Assembly (NCBI GenBank): GCA_029946125.1
Contig: JAQSDX010000009.1
Span: 17,941-81,940 of the forward strand
Length of the DNA: 64,000 bases
Direction of reading: 5' to 3'
DNA from: Candidatus Methylobacter titanis
GTDB lineage: Bacteria; Pseudomonadota; Gammaproteobacteria; Methylococcales; Methylomonadaceae
Numbering within the stretch: position 1 is the stretch's first letter; each line of letters opens with the position of its first letter. Positions 7,009-16,198 of this stretch are shown here, in pieces. The position numbers were made by a program, and so were the translations under genes. The notes below the pieces were generated by a model, which searched no databases, was not told the DNA's origin, and saw only the letters and a list, made by a program, of their open reading frames with translations.

Positions 7009-8856
7009 ATGATGAAACAATTGCTTCCTTTTCGCCCCGGACGAGCTACATGGCTTCTGGTGTCATTGTTAACGGGTTGCAGCTATTACTTTGACACTGC
7101 ACCCGATCGACAGCTTGTCCGGCGGGTTGAGGAACGCATGCAAAGCGAAGAAGGCCTGCCGGTGGAACAGCTCTCAAAACCCCCACAGTTAAGTGTCGAG
7201 CAGGCCTTGCCCAAGTTCAGGGAACGCCGTCCTCAGACCGGTCGCACTTCACCGCCTGCAAAGCCTGCTCTGAGCAAAGTCGAAGGGCCTGTCCCGAGCC
7301 CTTCGGCTACACTCAGGAGAACCAAAGCCGAAGAACCGGATAGTCCGCCGCAGCCAAAAGCGCAGCCCCAAGCCGGCAAACAGCTATCCATCGCCGAAGC
7401 CCGTGCCCTGGCGTTGGAGAATAATCTTGACTTGAAGATCGCCCTGGTCGACCCGAAAATCGCGGCCACTGCGGTCAGCCAGGAACAAGCCAAGTTCGAC
7501 GACCTGATCTTCGCCCGCGCAAAATATTCCTCCAAACATTTGCCGCCCGATATTACCGAGATAGACAAATTTGTTGCGGCGGATCCCAACTCACCTCTTG
7601 CTGGACAAGAGGCTCTGCGCGTTGATTCGGAGCAGAAAAAAGAATTTCTGGAATTCGATATGGGTGTCTCCATTCCGCTACGCACCGGCGGGAAGATTAC
7701 GCTGATCGCCCCGCTCGATGAAAAGTCCGTAAGAAAAAAAGGTCTCCAGGCGGAACAGTATGGCGCCGCGCTACGCTTCTCCATCAGCCAGCCCCTGCTG
7801 CGCGATGGGGGGATCGACACCAACGTCGCCGGTATCCGCATCGCCCGTTACGAGCAACAGGCCGTGGATGTGAGAACCCGGTTGCAGACGATTCGTGTGC
7901 TGGCCACCGTCGAACGCAGCTATTGGGGGCTTTATATCGTCTGGGGAGAGCTGGATGTACGCCGTCAGCAATACGAGAACGCGGCGGACAATCTGGCGAT
8001 GGTGAAAAAGCGCGTGGCGGAAGGACTGACCGCAGCTGTGGAGATCAACCGTGCCGAGATTGGCGTGGCCGAGCGGCTGGAAGCGCTGATTATTGCAGAA
8101 ACTACGCTTAAGATCAGACAGCGTCAGCTCAAGTTATTGCTGAACGATCCCGGCCTGGATTTGGACTCCCCCACGGTCTTGATCCCGGAGACTACGCCAA
8201 CCCTAGTCGAATTCAAATTCGACCGCAAACAACTGGTGCAACATGCGCTGGAGGGACGGCTGGATCTGCTGGAGCTGGAACTGAAGCTTGCCGCCGACCT
8301 GACCAAGATTGATTATTTAAGCAACCAAACCCTGCCGATGTTCATGCTCGACTATAGCTATGCGTCGCCGGGACGGGATCCATCATCCTACGGCGGCGCT
8401 TTCGGCCAAACGGTCAGTGGCAACTATGCCGACTGGTCGGTGGGTATGCGCATGGAAATTCCGCTCACCAACGAATTGCGTAAAGCGCAGTTGGATCGGG
8501 CGGTACAGGATCGCATGCAGCGTCTCACCACCCAGCAACTGCGGGAACTTAGTGTGCGCCGGGAAATTTATGACGCGCTGGATCAGCTGGAGCAGAACTG
8601 GCAGCGCATTCTCGCCACGCGGCAGAATGTCCTGCTCGCCGGACTGAACTACGATGCCGAGCTGAAACAATTTCGCGAGGGTCTCAGGACCATGACCGAA
8701 GTGCTGGAAACCCTCACCCGCCTCGGCGAGGCACAACTGCGCGAAGTGCGCGCCATCGGCGACTATCAGGTGTCGCTGATCGACCTGGCCTTCGCCACCG
8801 GCACCCTGCTCGGCCATAGTCGCGTGGATTTGGGCATTGCAGCGGGCGGAAGCTAA
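7009..8856 (+). CDS. TolC-family outer-membrane efflux lipoprotein
   Basis: Outer-membrane channel component of 615 residues, starting 3 nt after the adaptor gene ends. The N-terminus is a lipoprotein signal (WLLVSLLTGC, cysteine 24). Residues about 60-125 form a proline-rich, low-complexity linker, followed by the repeated alpha-helical TolC fold: LSIAEARALALENNLDLKIA opens the first repeat and QLRELSVRREIYDALDQLEQNW lies in the second. The linker contains a peptide (ALSKVEGPVPSPS) encoded by a dispersed palindromic repeat. The ATG pair at 7009/7012 leaves a 3-nt doubt about the start. It completes the three-component export set. Confidence 0.82.
   Translation: MMKQLLPFRPGRATWLLVSLLTGCSYYFDTAPDRQLVRRVEERMQSEEGLPVEQLSKPPQLSVEQALPKFRERRPQTGRTSPPAKPALSKVEGPVPSPSATLRRTKAEEPDSPPQPKAQPQAGKQLSIAEARALALENNLDLKIALVDPKIAATAVSQEQAKFDDLIFARAKYSSKHLPPDITEIDKFVAADPNSPLAGQEALRVDSEQKKEFLEFDMGVSIPLRTGGKITLIAPLDEKSVRKKGLQAEQYGAALRFSISQPLLRDGGIDTNVAGIRIARYEQQAVDVRTRLQTIRVLATVERSYWGLYIVWGELDVRRQQYENAADNLAMVKKRVAEGLTAAVEINRAEIGVAERLEALIIAETTLKIRQRQLKLLLNDPGLDLDSPTVLIPETTPTLVEFKFDRKQLVQHALEGRLDLLELELKLAADLTKIDYLSNQTLPMFMLDYSYASPGRDPSSYGGAFGQTVSGNYADWSVGMRMEIPLTNELRKAQLDRAVQDRMQRLTTQQLRELSVRREIYDALDQLEQNWQRILATRQNVLLAGLNYDAELKQFREGLRTMTEVLETLTRLGEAQLREVRAIGDYQVSLIDLAFATGTLLGHSRVDLGIAAGGS
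7270..7316. repeat. Palindromic repeat inserted in frame in the TolC-family gene
   Basis: CGAAGGGC (7281-7288) pairs with GCCCTTCG (7298-7305), with TGAG and CTCA outside the stem. The segment translates as ALSKVEGPVPSPSATLR, the product of a repeat common in many proteobacterial genomes. It lies in the non-conserved proline-rich linker, where an insertion is likely to be tolerated. Confidence 0.7.
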
Positions 8857-8948
8857 GCACCTATGGAGGGATAAACCCTTTGATTCAGAAAAGTGTTTAG
8901 AAGATTTTTTGGTCCCACCGAGATAAAACAACCAGAGGATTATGATTT

Positions 8949-11693
8949 ATGACAACACTTTTAAATAAGCACTGGCATCACCTGCCGGAAACCGAAGTGA
9001 CTGACCTGCTTGACGTTAAGTCGGATACTGGGCTGGATGGTTTTGAAATCGATGAACGGCGCGAGACCTATGGCGCCAACACGCTGACGGTAAAAAAAGG
9101 TAAAGGGCCGTTGCTCCGATTTTTACTCCAGTTTCACCAGGCCCTGATTTATATCTTGCTGGTTGCCGTTGGCACAAAAGCATTTATGGGTGGTTGGGTT
9201 GATGCTGGCCTCATTTTGGGTGTTGTGGTCCTGAATGCCATTATCGGGTTTGTTCAGGAAAGCAAGGCGTTGACTGCGTTGGCTGCACTGACCCACGCCT
9301 TGGTCACTGAAGCTGTTGTGTTGCGGTCAGGGGAAAAACAGCGCGTCAATGCCCGGGATTTAGTGCCGGGTGATATTGTGTTATTGCAATCCGGCGACAA
9401 AGTGCCGGCGGATATGCGGCTATTGCACAGCCGGGAATTGCAGATTGATGAATCAGCATTAACCGGGGAATCAGTTCCTGTCAGCAAGGCCGTGTCAATA
9501 CAGGCGCATGACACCTTGCTCGCTGACCGCACCAATATGCTTTATTCCTCGACGCTTGTTACTTATGGCACTGGACGCGGGGTAGTCGTTGCAACCGGCG
9601 ACGATACTGAAATCGGACGCATTTCCAAATTGATTACCAGCGCAGAAATTCTGGCGACCCCGCTAACACGGAAAATAGCCAAGTTTAGCCATATTCTGTT
9701 GTTTGTGATTCTGGGCTTGGCGGCCATTACCTTTGGGGTGGGTTTATCGCACGGTTCTCCTTTAGAAGATCTGTTTATGGCTGCCGTGGCTTTATCGGTA
9801 TCCATGATCCCCGAAGGCTTGCCTGCCGTTATGACGATCACCCTGGCCATTGGCGTGTCACGAATGGCGAAACGAAACGCCATTATCCGCCATTTGCCTG
9901 CGGTGGAAACATTAGGCAGCACCACGGTTATTTGTTCTGATAAAACCGGTACATTGACGCGAAACGAAATGACGGTACAACAGCTTTGGGCGGGTAATGA
10001 AACTTACCAGGCCGGTGGCATCGGCTACGCACCGGACGGCTCTATTGAACAGTCTGGCCATACGGTTAATATTAAGGCGAAGCCTGCCCTGATGGCGTTA
10101 TTACAGGCTGGGTTGCTATGCAATGACTCGGTGCTAAGACAAACCGGACAGGGCTGGGTGATTGAAGGCGACCCCACCGAAGGCGCTTTACTGGTGTCGG
10201 CCCATAAAGCAGGGCTGGATGCAAAATCGTTGGCAACGTCTTTGCCTAGACAGGATGCCATCCCTTTTGAAGCGCAACATCAGTATATGGCAACACTGCA
10301 CAGTGATGCCGCAACCGGGGCGTCTATTGTTTATTTGAAAGGTTCGGTGGAGAGTGTGTTGCAGCGTTGTAACAGCTTGATGGGGAGCTATGATGATTAT
10401 CCGCCACTCGATCCTACGGTTGTCATGGGCCAGGTAGAGGCTATGGCGAAACAGGGTCTGCGCGTTTTGGCCTTTGCCAGGCTTCGTACCTCAATCGGCA
10501 CACAAGAGATTACTCACGATACCGTCGCTGGCGGCCTGGAATTTATTGGCCTGCAAGGCATGATTGACCCGCCCCGGGAAGCGGCGGTTCGGGCAATCGC
10601 GGCCTGCCGGTCTGCCGGTATTCAAGTCAAAATGATTACCGGTGACCATCTTGCAACCGCTGTGGCCATTGCCAGGAAAATGGGCTTGAGCCAGCCGTCA
10701 GCCGGGGAAGCTGCGCCTGCACTGAACGGCAGGGATCTTGAGACCTTGTTTGATGCCGAATTGATCGAGGCAGCGAGCGCCACCACCGTTTTTGCCCGCG
10801 TCTCGCCGGAACAAAAATTGCGCCTGGTTGAAGCGCTGCAAGCACGGGGGGAAGTCGTCGCCATGACCGGCGACGGCGTTAACGATGCACCGGCGGTACG
10901 TAAGGCCGACATTGGTATCGCCATGGGCATTACCGGTACCGAAGTGGCTAAGGAAGCCGCTGATATGGTATTGATGGATGATAACTTTGCCACTATTGCA
11001 GCGGCTGTAGAGGAAGGACGCGGTGTATTGGATAACCTGATCAAATTCTTAAGTTTTATCCTGGCCGTTAGTCTCGGTGAAGGACTGGTGATTATGGTCG
11101 CCGTGATGGCGGGTGAAATATTGCCGGTGTTGCCGGTTCATGCCTTGTGGATCAATATGACCTCCGCTGTATTTCTAGGCTTGACGTTGTCTGTTGAGCC
11201 CGCAGAACCCGGCATTATGGCTAAACCACCCCGTCCGCCTGCCATGCCGATCCTGAACGGGGAACTCATTTTCCGTATTGTTTTAGTAGGGACTATGTTG
11301 CTTGCCGGCGCTTTCGGGCTGTTTGAATTAGCGCTTCATCAGGGAGCCAGTCAGGACGAAGCCCGTAGCATAGCCGTCAATGTCTTTACGGTAGGTGAAT
11401 CGTTCTATTTGCTGAATTGCCGTTCATTGCGCTTATCCATGTTTCGCTTGGGCCTGTTCAGCAATATGTGGATTTGGGTGGGCATTGCTGCTATGACTAT
11501 GGCCAGTTTGGCGCTTACCTACCTACCAATTATGAACCGATTATTTCATACTGCACCGATAGCCGTGAATGACTGGCTACACATTATTGCAGTGGGATTG
11601 GTCATTCACATTGTCATTGCCTGTGACAAAAGAATCCGTCTATGGCTAGAGCAACGTGTTGATAAAAACAAGGCAGTGAAACAGAAAATTTAA
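8949..11693 (+). CDS. P-type cation-transporting ATPase (Ca2+-ATPase-like)
   Basis: Inner-membrane cation pump of 914 residues, the normal size for P2-type ATPases. Visible motifs are the cation ATPase N-terminal domain (1-75), the actuator loop TGES, PEGLPAVMT in the ion-binding helix, the phosphorylation site DKTGTLT (aspartate near 330), the nucleotide-binding KGSVE, and TGDGVNDAPA. The later helices contain LWINMTSAVFLGL where Ca2+ pumps usually have NLVTDG, so the ion is uncertain; Ca2+ or Na+ are possible. AGAGGA precedes the ATG. It starts 92 nt after the TolC gene and appears to be a separate unit. An IS4-type element follows directly. Confidence 0.85.
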   Translation: MTTLLNKHWHHLPETEVTDLLDVKSDTGLDGFEIDERRETYGANTLTVKKGKGPLLRFLLQFHQALIYILLVAVGTKAFMGGWVDAGLILGVVVLNAIIGFVQESKALTALAALTHALVTEAVVLRSGEKQRVNARDLVPGDIVLLQSGDKVPADMRLLHSRELQIDESALTGESVPVSKAVSIQAHDTLLADRTNMLYSSTLVTYGTGRGVVVATGDDTEIGRISKLITSAEILATPLTRKIAKFSHILLFVILGLAAITFGVGLSHGSPLEDLFMAAVALSVSMIPEGLPAVMTITLAIGVSRMAKRNAIIRHLPAVETLGSTTVICSDKTGTLTRNEMTVQQLWAGNETYQAGGIGYAPDGSIEQSGHTVNIKAKPALMALLQAGLLCNDSVLRQTGQGWVIEGDPTEGALLVSAHKAGLDAKSLATSLPRQDAIPFEAQHQYMATLHSDAATGASIVYLKGSVESVLQRCNSLMGSYDDYPPLDPTVVMGQVEAMAKQGLRVLAFARLRTSIGTQEITHDTVAGGLEFIGLQGMIDPPREAAVRAIAACRSAGIQVKMITGDHLATAVAIARKMGLSQPSAGEAAPALNGRDLETLFDAELIEAASATTVFARVSPEQKLRLVEALQARGEVVAMTGDGVNDAPAVRKADIGIAMGITGTEVAKEAADMVLMDDNFATIAAAVEEGRGVLDNLIKFLSFILAVSLGEGLVIMVAVMAGEILPVLPVHALWINMTSAVFLGLTLSVEPAEPGIMAKPPRPPAMPILNGELIFRIVLVGTMLLAGAFGLFELALHQGASQDEARSIAVNVFTVGESFYLLNCRSLRLSMFRLGLFSNMWIWVGIAAMTMASLALTYLPIMNRLFHTAPIAVNDWLHIIAVGLVIHIVIACDKRIRLWLEQRVDKNKAVKQKI

Positions 11694-11704
11694 TCTACTT
11701 CCTT

Positions 11705-13124
11705 GCTGGTCTTAGACCTCGCCCTTTAGGGCATAGCTATCTACACAACCTAAAGCCACAAAAAAAAGTACCCTATGCCATGAATATAAAAAAAGTTATT
11801 AGACATCGATCCTCGCTTGGCAAAGCGTCACCAACAGTTAGTGACTGAGCATTTGAACTCCACGGATACATTGAGTGCGGAGTTACGAGCACTGCCTAAC
11901 AAAAGCACGAGTTTCGCCAGTACCCAGGCAGCGTGGCGATTTTATAAAAATGACCGGATTACTTTAACAAAGTTGCACGAACCCTTATTAATCGGAGCCC
12001 ACAAAGGTATTGCAACGCAATGCAATCAATATGCGTTATGTGTACATGATTGGTCACGCTTAAACTATCGAAAACATGACAGTAAGTTGGATAAATACCA
12101 GATAACACACGAAACCGATGTGGGTTACGATTTACAAAGCAGCCTTATTCTGAGTGATCAAACGGGGCAACCCCTTGCGCCGGTTGCACAAAGACTGGTT
12201 ACAGCCAATGGCAGTTACGCAACCTATCAAGGGAATGACTTGTCTGAAACGGTTGAAAACCATTTGGATGAAGTGACACACTGCATAGGTAAATTGGAAC
12301 AGCAGAATTTTGTCAAACCGCTGGTGCATATTATTGATCGAGAGGTCGACTCTGTCGGGCATATGCGCCAATGGGAGGCCAACAATTACTGGTGGTTAAC
12401 ACGTTCTAAAAAGACCCCCCTCGGTTGAATTTCAAGGGCAATCAATGCCTTGTGCCCAAGTTGCTGAAGCATTGTATTTCGAGAAAAAACGGCAAGTCGA
12501 TTATCATGGCAAACTGCAATGGCAATGGGTTGCAGAAACACCGATACGAATAACGCGCCATGCAAAGCCGAGCCAGAAGAAGCAGAAAAAACCATCGGTT
12601 CCAGGCGAGCCCATAGACGCACGACTGGTCGTAAGTCGTATTTTATCGGATGAGGGCGAAATACTCGCTGAATGGTTGCTGATGACCAACGTTATGGCTG
12701 TTGAAGCCAGCGAGATTGCGCTCTGGTATGACTGGCGCTGGCAAATTGAATGCTTTTTTAAGCTACTTAAAAAAGCCGGACACAACTTGGAATCCTGGCA
12801 GCAGGAAACTGGACTAGCCATTGCCAAACGTTTACTCGTTGTCTGTATGGCTTGCGTGGTTGTTTGGGAAATTGCGGCCGCTAAAAGCGAAAAAGCAAAA
12901 ACCTTGCGCACCTTTCTAATCAAGTTGAGTGGTAGACAAATGGAATGGGGTAAGTCATTTACTAATCCTGCGTTATTGGCTGGATTATGGGTATTTCTTT
13001 CTATGCAGGAAGTATTAGATTGTTATTCCCCTGAGGAACTCGCGACTTTGCAAGAAAGAGCTCAGGATTTTCTAATGTGACTTGTGTAGATAGCTATGCC
13101 TGAAGGGCGAGGTTTCAGACCAGC
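11705..13124 (+). mobile_element. IS4-family insertion sequence
   Basis: A transposase gene is bracketed by imperfect inverted repeats of about 43 bp, left 11705-11748 and right 13082-13124, sharing GCTGGTCT, ACCTCGCCCTT and GCATAGCTATCTACACAA. The element is about 1.42 kb, the usual size for IS4 relatives. I could not identify a target duplication, so the outer ends may be off by a few bases. The transposase is broken by two homopolymer frameshifts, so this copy is probably inactive. Confidence 0.85.
11780..13080 (+). pseudogene. IS4-family transposase, two frameshifts
   Basis: DDE transposase in pieces. The N-terminal part includes DPRLAKRHQQLV and STQAAWRFYKND, then VHDWSRLNY (first Asp) and HIIDREVDS (second Asp). 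The C-terminal part starts with SVEFQGQSMPCAQ and contains WYDWRWQIECFFKLLKKAG (the catalytic Glu region). The break lies in a C6 run at about 12415-12420; five Cs would join the frames. A second break lies in an A7 run at about 11787-11793; six As would join the ATG at 11780 to the body as MNIKKLLDIDPRLAK. Both are one-base gains in homopolymers, so sequencing error is a real alternative to decay. Confidence 0.85.
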
Positions 13125-13463
13125 GAAGAAATTTGATGAATAACTGCACGCTAATGGTCTCAATATGTTGTTATTTAATGATTTATAATATCGGCTATTT
13201 CATATCCGCTTTTTTCTTTTGGATGAACTGTGCTTATCCGGTTGTCGCACACGCGCACGACAGGTAATATGTTGACTGTCTATGCACCGAGGCCGAGCTA
13301 TAGGCAAGGGCATCCTATCCCACTACATTGAATTGAGGTGTCCGCCACACCGGATAACCACAGCTTAAAGATATTGTCTAACAATTCTCACCATTTTCCA
13401 TAAAACCTTACTCGACTGCGTTTGCCACATAAAAACGGAATGTTAACCACTGGAGAAGACGTC
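13125..13463. other. Non-coding gap of about 340 bp
   Basis: It lies between the IS right end and the HDOD-GGDEF gene, with an AT-rich first half. I see no convincing gene, terminator or repeat. It presumably holds the promoter of the downstream regulator. Confidence 0.5.
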
Positions 13464-15458
13464 ATGACCGACCAAGACACGGATGATACCGGACGCATAA
13501 AAAAAGCCGCCAGCTTGATTCTGAAGGATGACATAAAACACCTTCAGCTGATACCTTCCGTCGCCCTCAAGTTATTAACGCTAACCAATGATGACAACGC
13601 CAGAATCGATAGCCTATCCCGGATTATAGAAACAGAACCGATGCTGACCGCAAAAATTCTAAGACAGGTTAATTCCGCCGCATATGCCTTACCCAACAAA
13701 ATAACCTCCACTAATCGCGCAGTAACCTTGTTAGGATTTTCTACTGTGCGCCAGCTTGCACTCAACCTGCTGATTTATAACAATCTGAAACGACAAAACC
13801 CATCGCAACTATTCGACTTGCTATTTTTCTGGCAACATTGCCTGTATGTAGCCTCATTAAGCAGAAGAATAGCCGTCGCACTTAACTACCCCGATCCGGA
13901 CCTGGTTTATACCGGAGGGCTTTTGCACGATATAGGCAAAGTCGTTCTGGAAACCCACGGACGGGTAACTTACAGTGATTTTATTGCTTCCATCGGCAAT
14001 AACCAACAATCGACGTTAGAAGAAGAACGTAACTTTTTCGGCATAACCCATGCCGAGATGGGGCATATTTTTTGTCTGGAATGGCAATTACCGGCATCAA
14101 TCACGGCAATCGTAGCTTTTCACCATAACCAGCCGACCGAAGCATCGCCGCACGCACCATTTAACACGGCAATCGCCATCGTTTCCTTTGCCGACTACAT
14201 CGCCTGGATACAAGGCATAGGTTCGGCTACCCAACGCAACAGCCATCCAACTTTACAGAGCGCTGTACTCGAAACGATTGATCTTGACCAACTGAATCTT
14301 GAAGCCCTGCTACAACAGGTTGATCAGGACATGCAAAGCACTCAAGAGTTCTACAATATCCAACTGCCCAGCTTAATTACATTGCGGGCCACTCTGGTCA
14401 AAGCAACCATTAACCTAAGTCAGGTGAGCGAGGATAACGCTTTAGTCGCTGCCCCTAAATTATCCTCCTGCTTAACCGCGCCCCATCACAGCCTTAACCC
14501 TGATGACTTTATTCCCCGTACACTGGAGGCCATACAGGACGAATTTTCTTTTGACCGCAGCATCATGTTCACCATCGACCCCAAGCGCCGCTGTCTGATC
14601 GCATCATACGGCTGGCCGGAATCGACATTACCGAGCAAAAAGCCCGCTTTTGAGATCAACATCAACAGCCTTTCCGGCTTATTATTAACGTGTCTGCGCG
14701 AAAAAAAAGCCGTCATCATCCATACAAAAGTAGAACAAAACAACCCCATAATTCAACATCTAAAGACTACCGAGTTTATTGCCATCCCCGTAGCGCATCA
14801 AAATAAGCTGCTTGGCGTGCTTTATGCCGATAAATCGCTGTCAAAAAAACCGCTACGCGAACAATTACTGCCGGAAATTACGCCCATTGCCTATGAACTA
14901 GGCATCGCCATCTTTAATGCCAAACAATACCATCTGGAGAAAAAAAACGCGCAGATCGATCACTTAACCCAACTTTTTAATAAACGCATGATCAACCAAT
15001 TCCTGACTGCTATTTTTCAAGAAGATGGGGCCGCCTTGGCCAATATTGCGATTGGCTTTATCGATATAGACAAGTTCAAACGGCTGAATGACAGCTGCGG
15101 ACATCAGGCCGGCGATGACGCCTTAAAAATTGTTGCCGATATTTTACGCAACTTAACCCGTCCCGGAGATTTCATCGGCCGCTATGGTGGAGAAGAATTT
15201 TTATTTGTCCTTAGAAATACCAATGAAACCGGCGCTTACGGTTATGCCGAACGCATAAGATCGGAAATTGAGCGTCGCGGCAAGATTATGAGCCAACGAT
15301 TTCATGGTCATAACCTGACGGTTAGCATCGGCGTATCTCTATATAGTGAGCACTATGCCGATTACACCGACATGATCGAAACCGCGGATCAAGCCATGTA
15401 TCAGGCAAAAAACTCAGGCCGGAATAGGATTGTCATGCTGACGGGTGATGGCAAGTAA
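13464..15458 (+). CDS. HDOD-GAF-GGDEF regulator (putative diguanylate cyclase)
   Basis: Cytoplasmic signalling protein of about 664 residues. The N-terminal HDOD domain (about 15-215) includes IPSVALKLLTL, TLLGFSTVRQLAL and GGLLHDIGKVVLE. A GAF-like domain follows (about 335-485, with FIAIPVAHQNKLLGVLYADK). The C-terminal GGDEF domain (about 500-660) has LTQLFNKRMI, IDIDKFKRLND and an intact RYGGEEF active site, so c-di-GMP synthesis is plausible. GGAGAAG at 13452-13458 supports the ATG at 13464 over the upstream TTG at 13422. No membrane segment is visible. It is monocistronic. Confidence 0.85.
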   Translation: MTDQDTDDTGRIKKAASLILKDDIKHLQLIPSVALKLLTLTNDDNARIDSLSRIIETEPMLTAKILRQVNSAAYALPNKITSTNRAVTLLGFSTVRQLALNLLIYNNLKRQNPSQLFDLLFFWQHCLYVASLSRRIAVALNYPDPDLVYTGGLLHDIGKVVLETHGRVTYSDFIASIGNNQQSTLEEERNFFGITHAEMGHIFCLEWQLPASITAIVAFHHNQPTEASPHAPFNTAIAIVSFADYIAWIQGIGSATQRNSHPTLQSAVLETIDLDQLNLEALLQQVDQDMQSTQEFYNIQLPSLITLRATLVKATINLSQVSEDNALVAAPKLSSCLTAPHHSLNPDDFIPRTLEAIQDEFSFDRSIMFTIDPKRRCLIASYGWPESTLPSKKPAFEININSLSGLLLTCLREKKAVIIHTKVEQNNPIIQHLKTTEFIAIPVAHQNKLLGVLYADKSLSKKPLREQLLPEITPIAYELGIAIFNAKQYHLEKKNAQIDHLTQLFNKRMINQFLTAIFQEDGAALANIAIGFIDIDKFKRLNDSCGHQAGDDALKIVADILRNLTRPGDFIGRYGGEEFLFVLRNTNETGAYGYAERIRSEIERRGKIMSQRFHGHNLTVSIGVSLYSEHYADYTDMIETADQAMYQAKNSGRNRIVMLTGDGK

Positions 15459-15638
15459 CCCCAACCGTTAGAAAAATAGCACACAGATTGACGTGAATAG
15501 AGCGCATGCAGAACGGGAAAGCTGCGCAGCCTTCAGATGAACGCGCAAAAAAGTACCCGGTTAAGGGCGTTTTTAAAATTACCGAACTTTACCAACGGAA
15601 TCGCAACCTTCCAAAATTCCGCCCACCCGCTTGTACCC

Positions 15639-16109
15639 TCACCGCTTCAGGTTGATAACGATTCCGGCGCCATCCAGCGATTTTTGTTTATCCATTTCCG
15701 GCTCTTGCGACATCAACATCCGCCCTTCTAAACCTAAAGACCCTGGCTTTTTTTGACTTGCCGTTGCAAACAAATTTGCCGATTCCCGTTGGGGCATCTT
15801 GTTTTGTTCGCTCTTCAACCAAACATCTTCAGAAGCTTTAACTTTAAAGGGGATGGTAAGATCCAGTGTTTTTTGAAGCTCAGCAGCATCATTGGCACTC
15901 GGCACTGAAGACGTGTTGGTGACTTTTTTGTGTTTTGATTTAACGGAACTCTCTTTGCTGTTGAGCTCGACTTTTTTCACGTTAACCGATGCCGCCTGCT
16001 TTTCCGTTAAGACAGCATTATTAATGCCCGGTTGTTGAAACCCGGTTAGCAAAACGAATGAGGCCACCACAAAGCCCAATAAAAACAGACGGTAATTTTT
16101 CATGTTCAT
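15639..16109 (-). CDS. Small membrane-anchored or secreted protein of unknown function
   Basis: This 156-residue protein has an N-terminal hydrophobic segment (residues 6-24, LFLLGFVVASFVLLTGF) and a polar lysine/serine-rich remainder without recognised domains. The hydrophobic segment could be an uncleaved anchor or a signal peptide. GGGGAAG precedes the ATG at 16109; a second ATG lies two codons on. It is downstream of ppsA in the same direction with a 90-nt gap. I recognise no family. Confidence 0.55.
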   Translation of the reverse strand: MNMKNYRLFLLGFVVASFVLLTGFQQPGINNAVLTEKQAASVNVKKVELNSKESSVKSKHKKVTNTSSVPSANDAAELQKTLDLTIPFKVKASEDVWLKSEQNKMPQRESANLFATASQKKPGSLGLEGRMLMSQEPEMDKQKSLDGAGIVINLKR

Positions 16110-16198
16110 TTTGTCTTCCCCTGCAATAAAACAACCAACGCGATATTATTCATTTTAGCCCAACAAACAAAAATTGGAATGCTTTAGCAAGAACATTA

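Noticed and set aside
11693..13140. Target site duplication of the IS4-family element
   Set aside because: AAATTTAAT on the left and AAATTTGAT on the right look similar but lie at different distances from the inverted repeats and do not match exactly.
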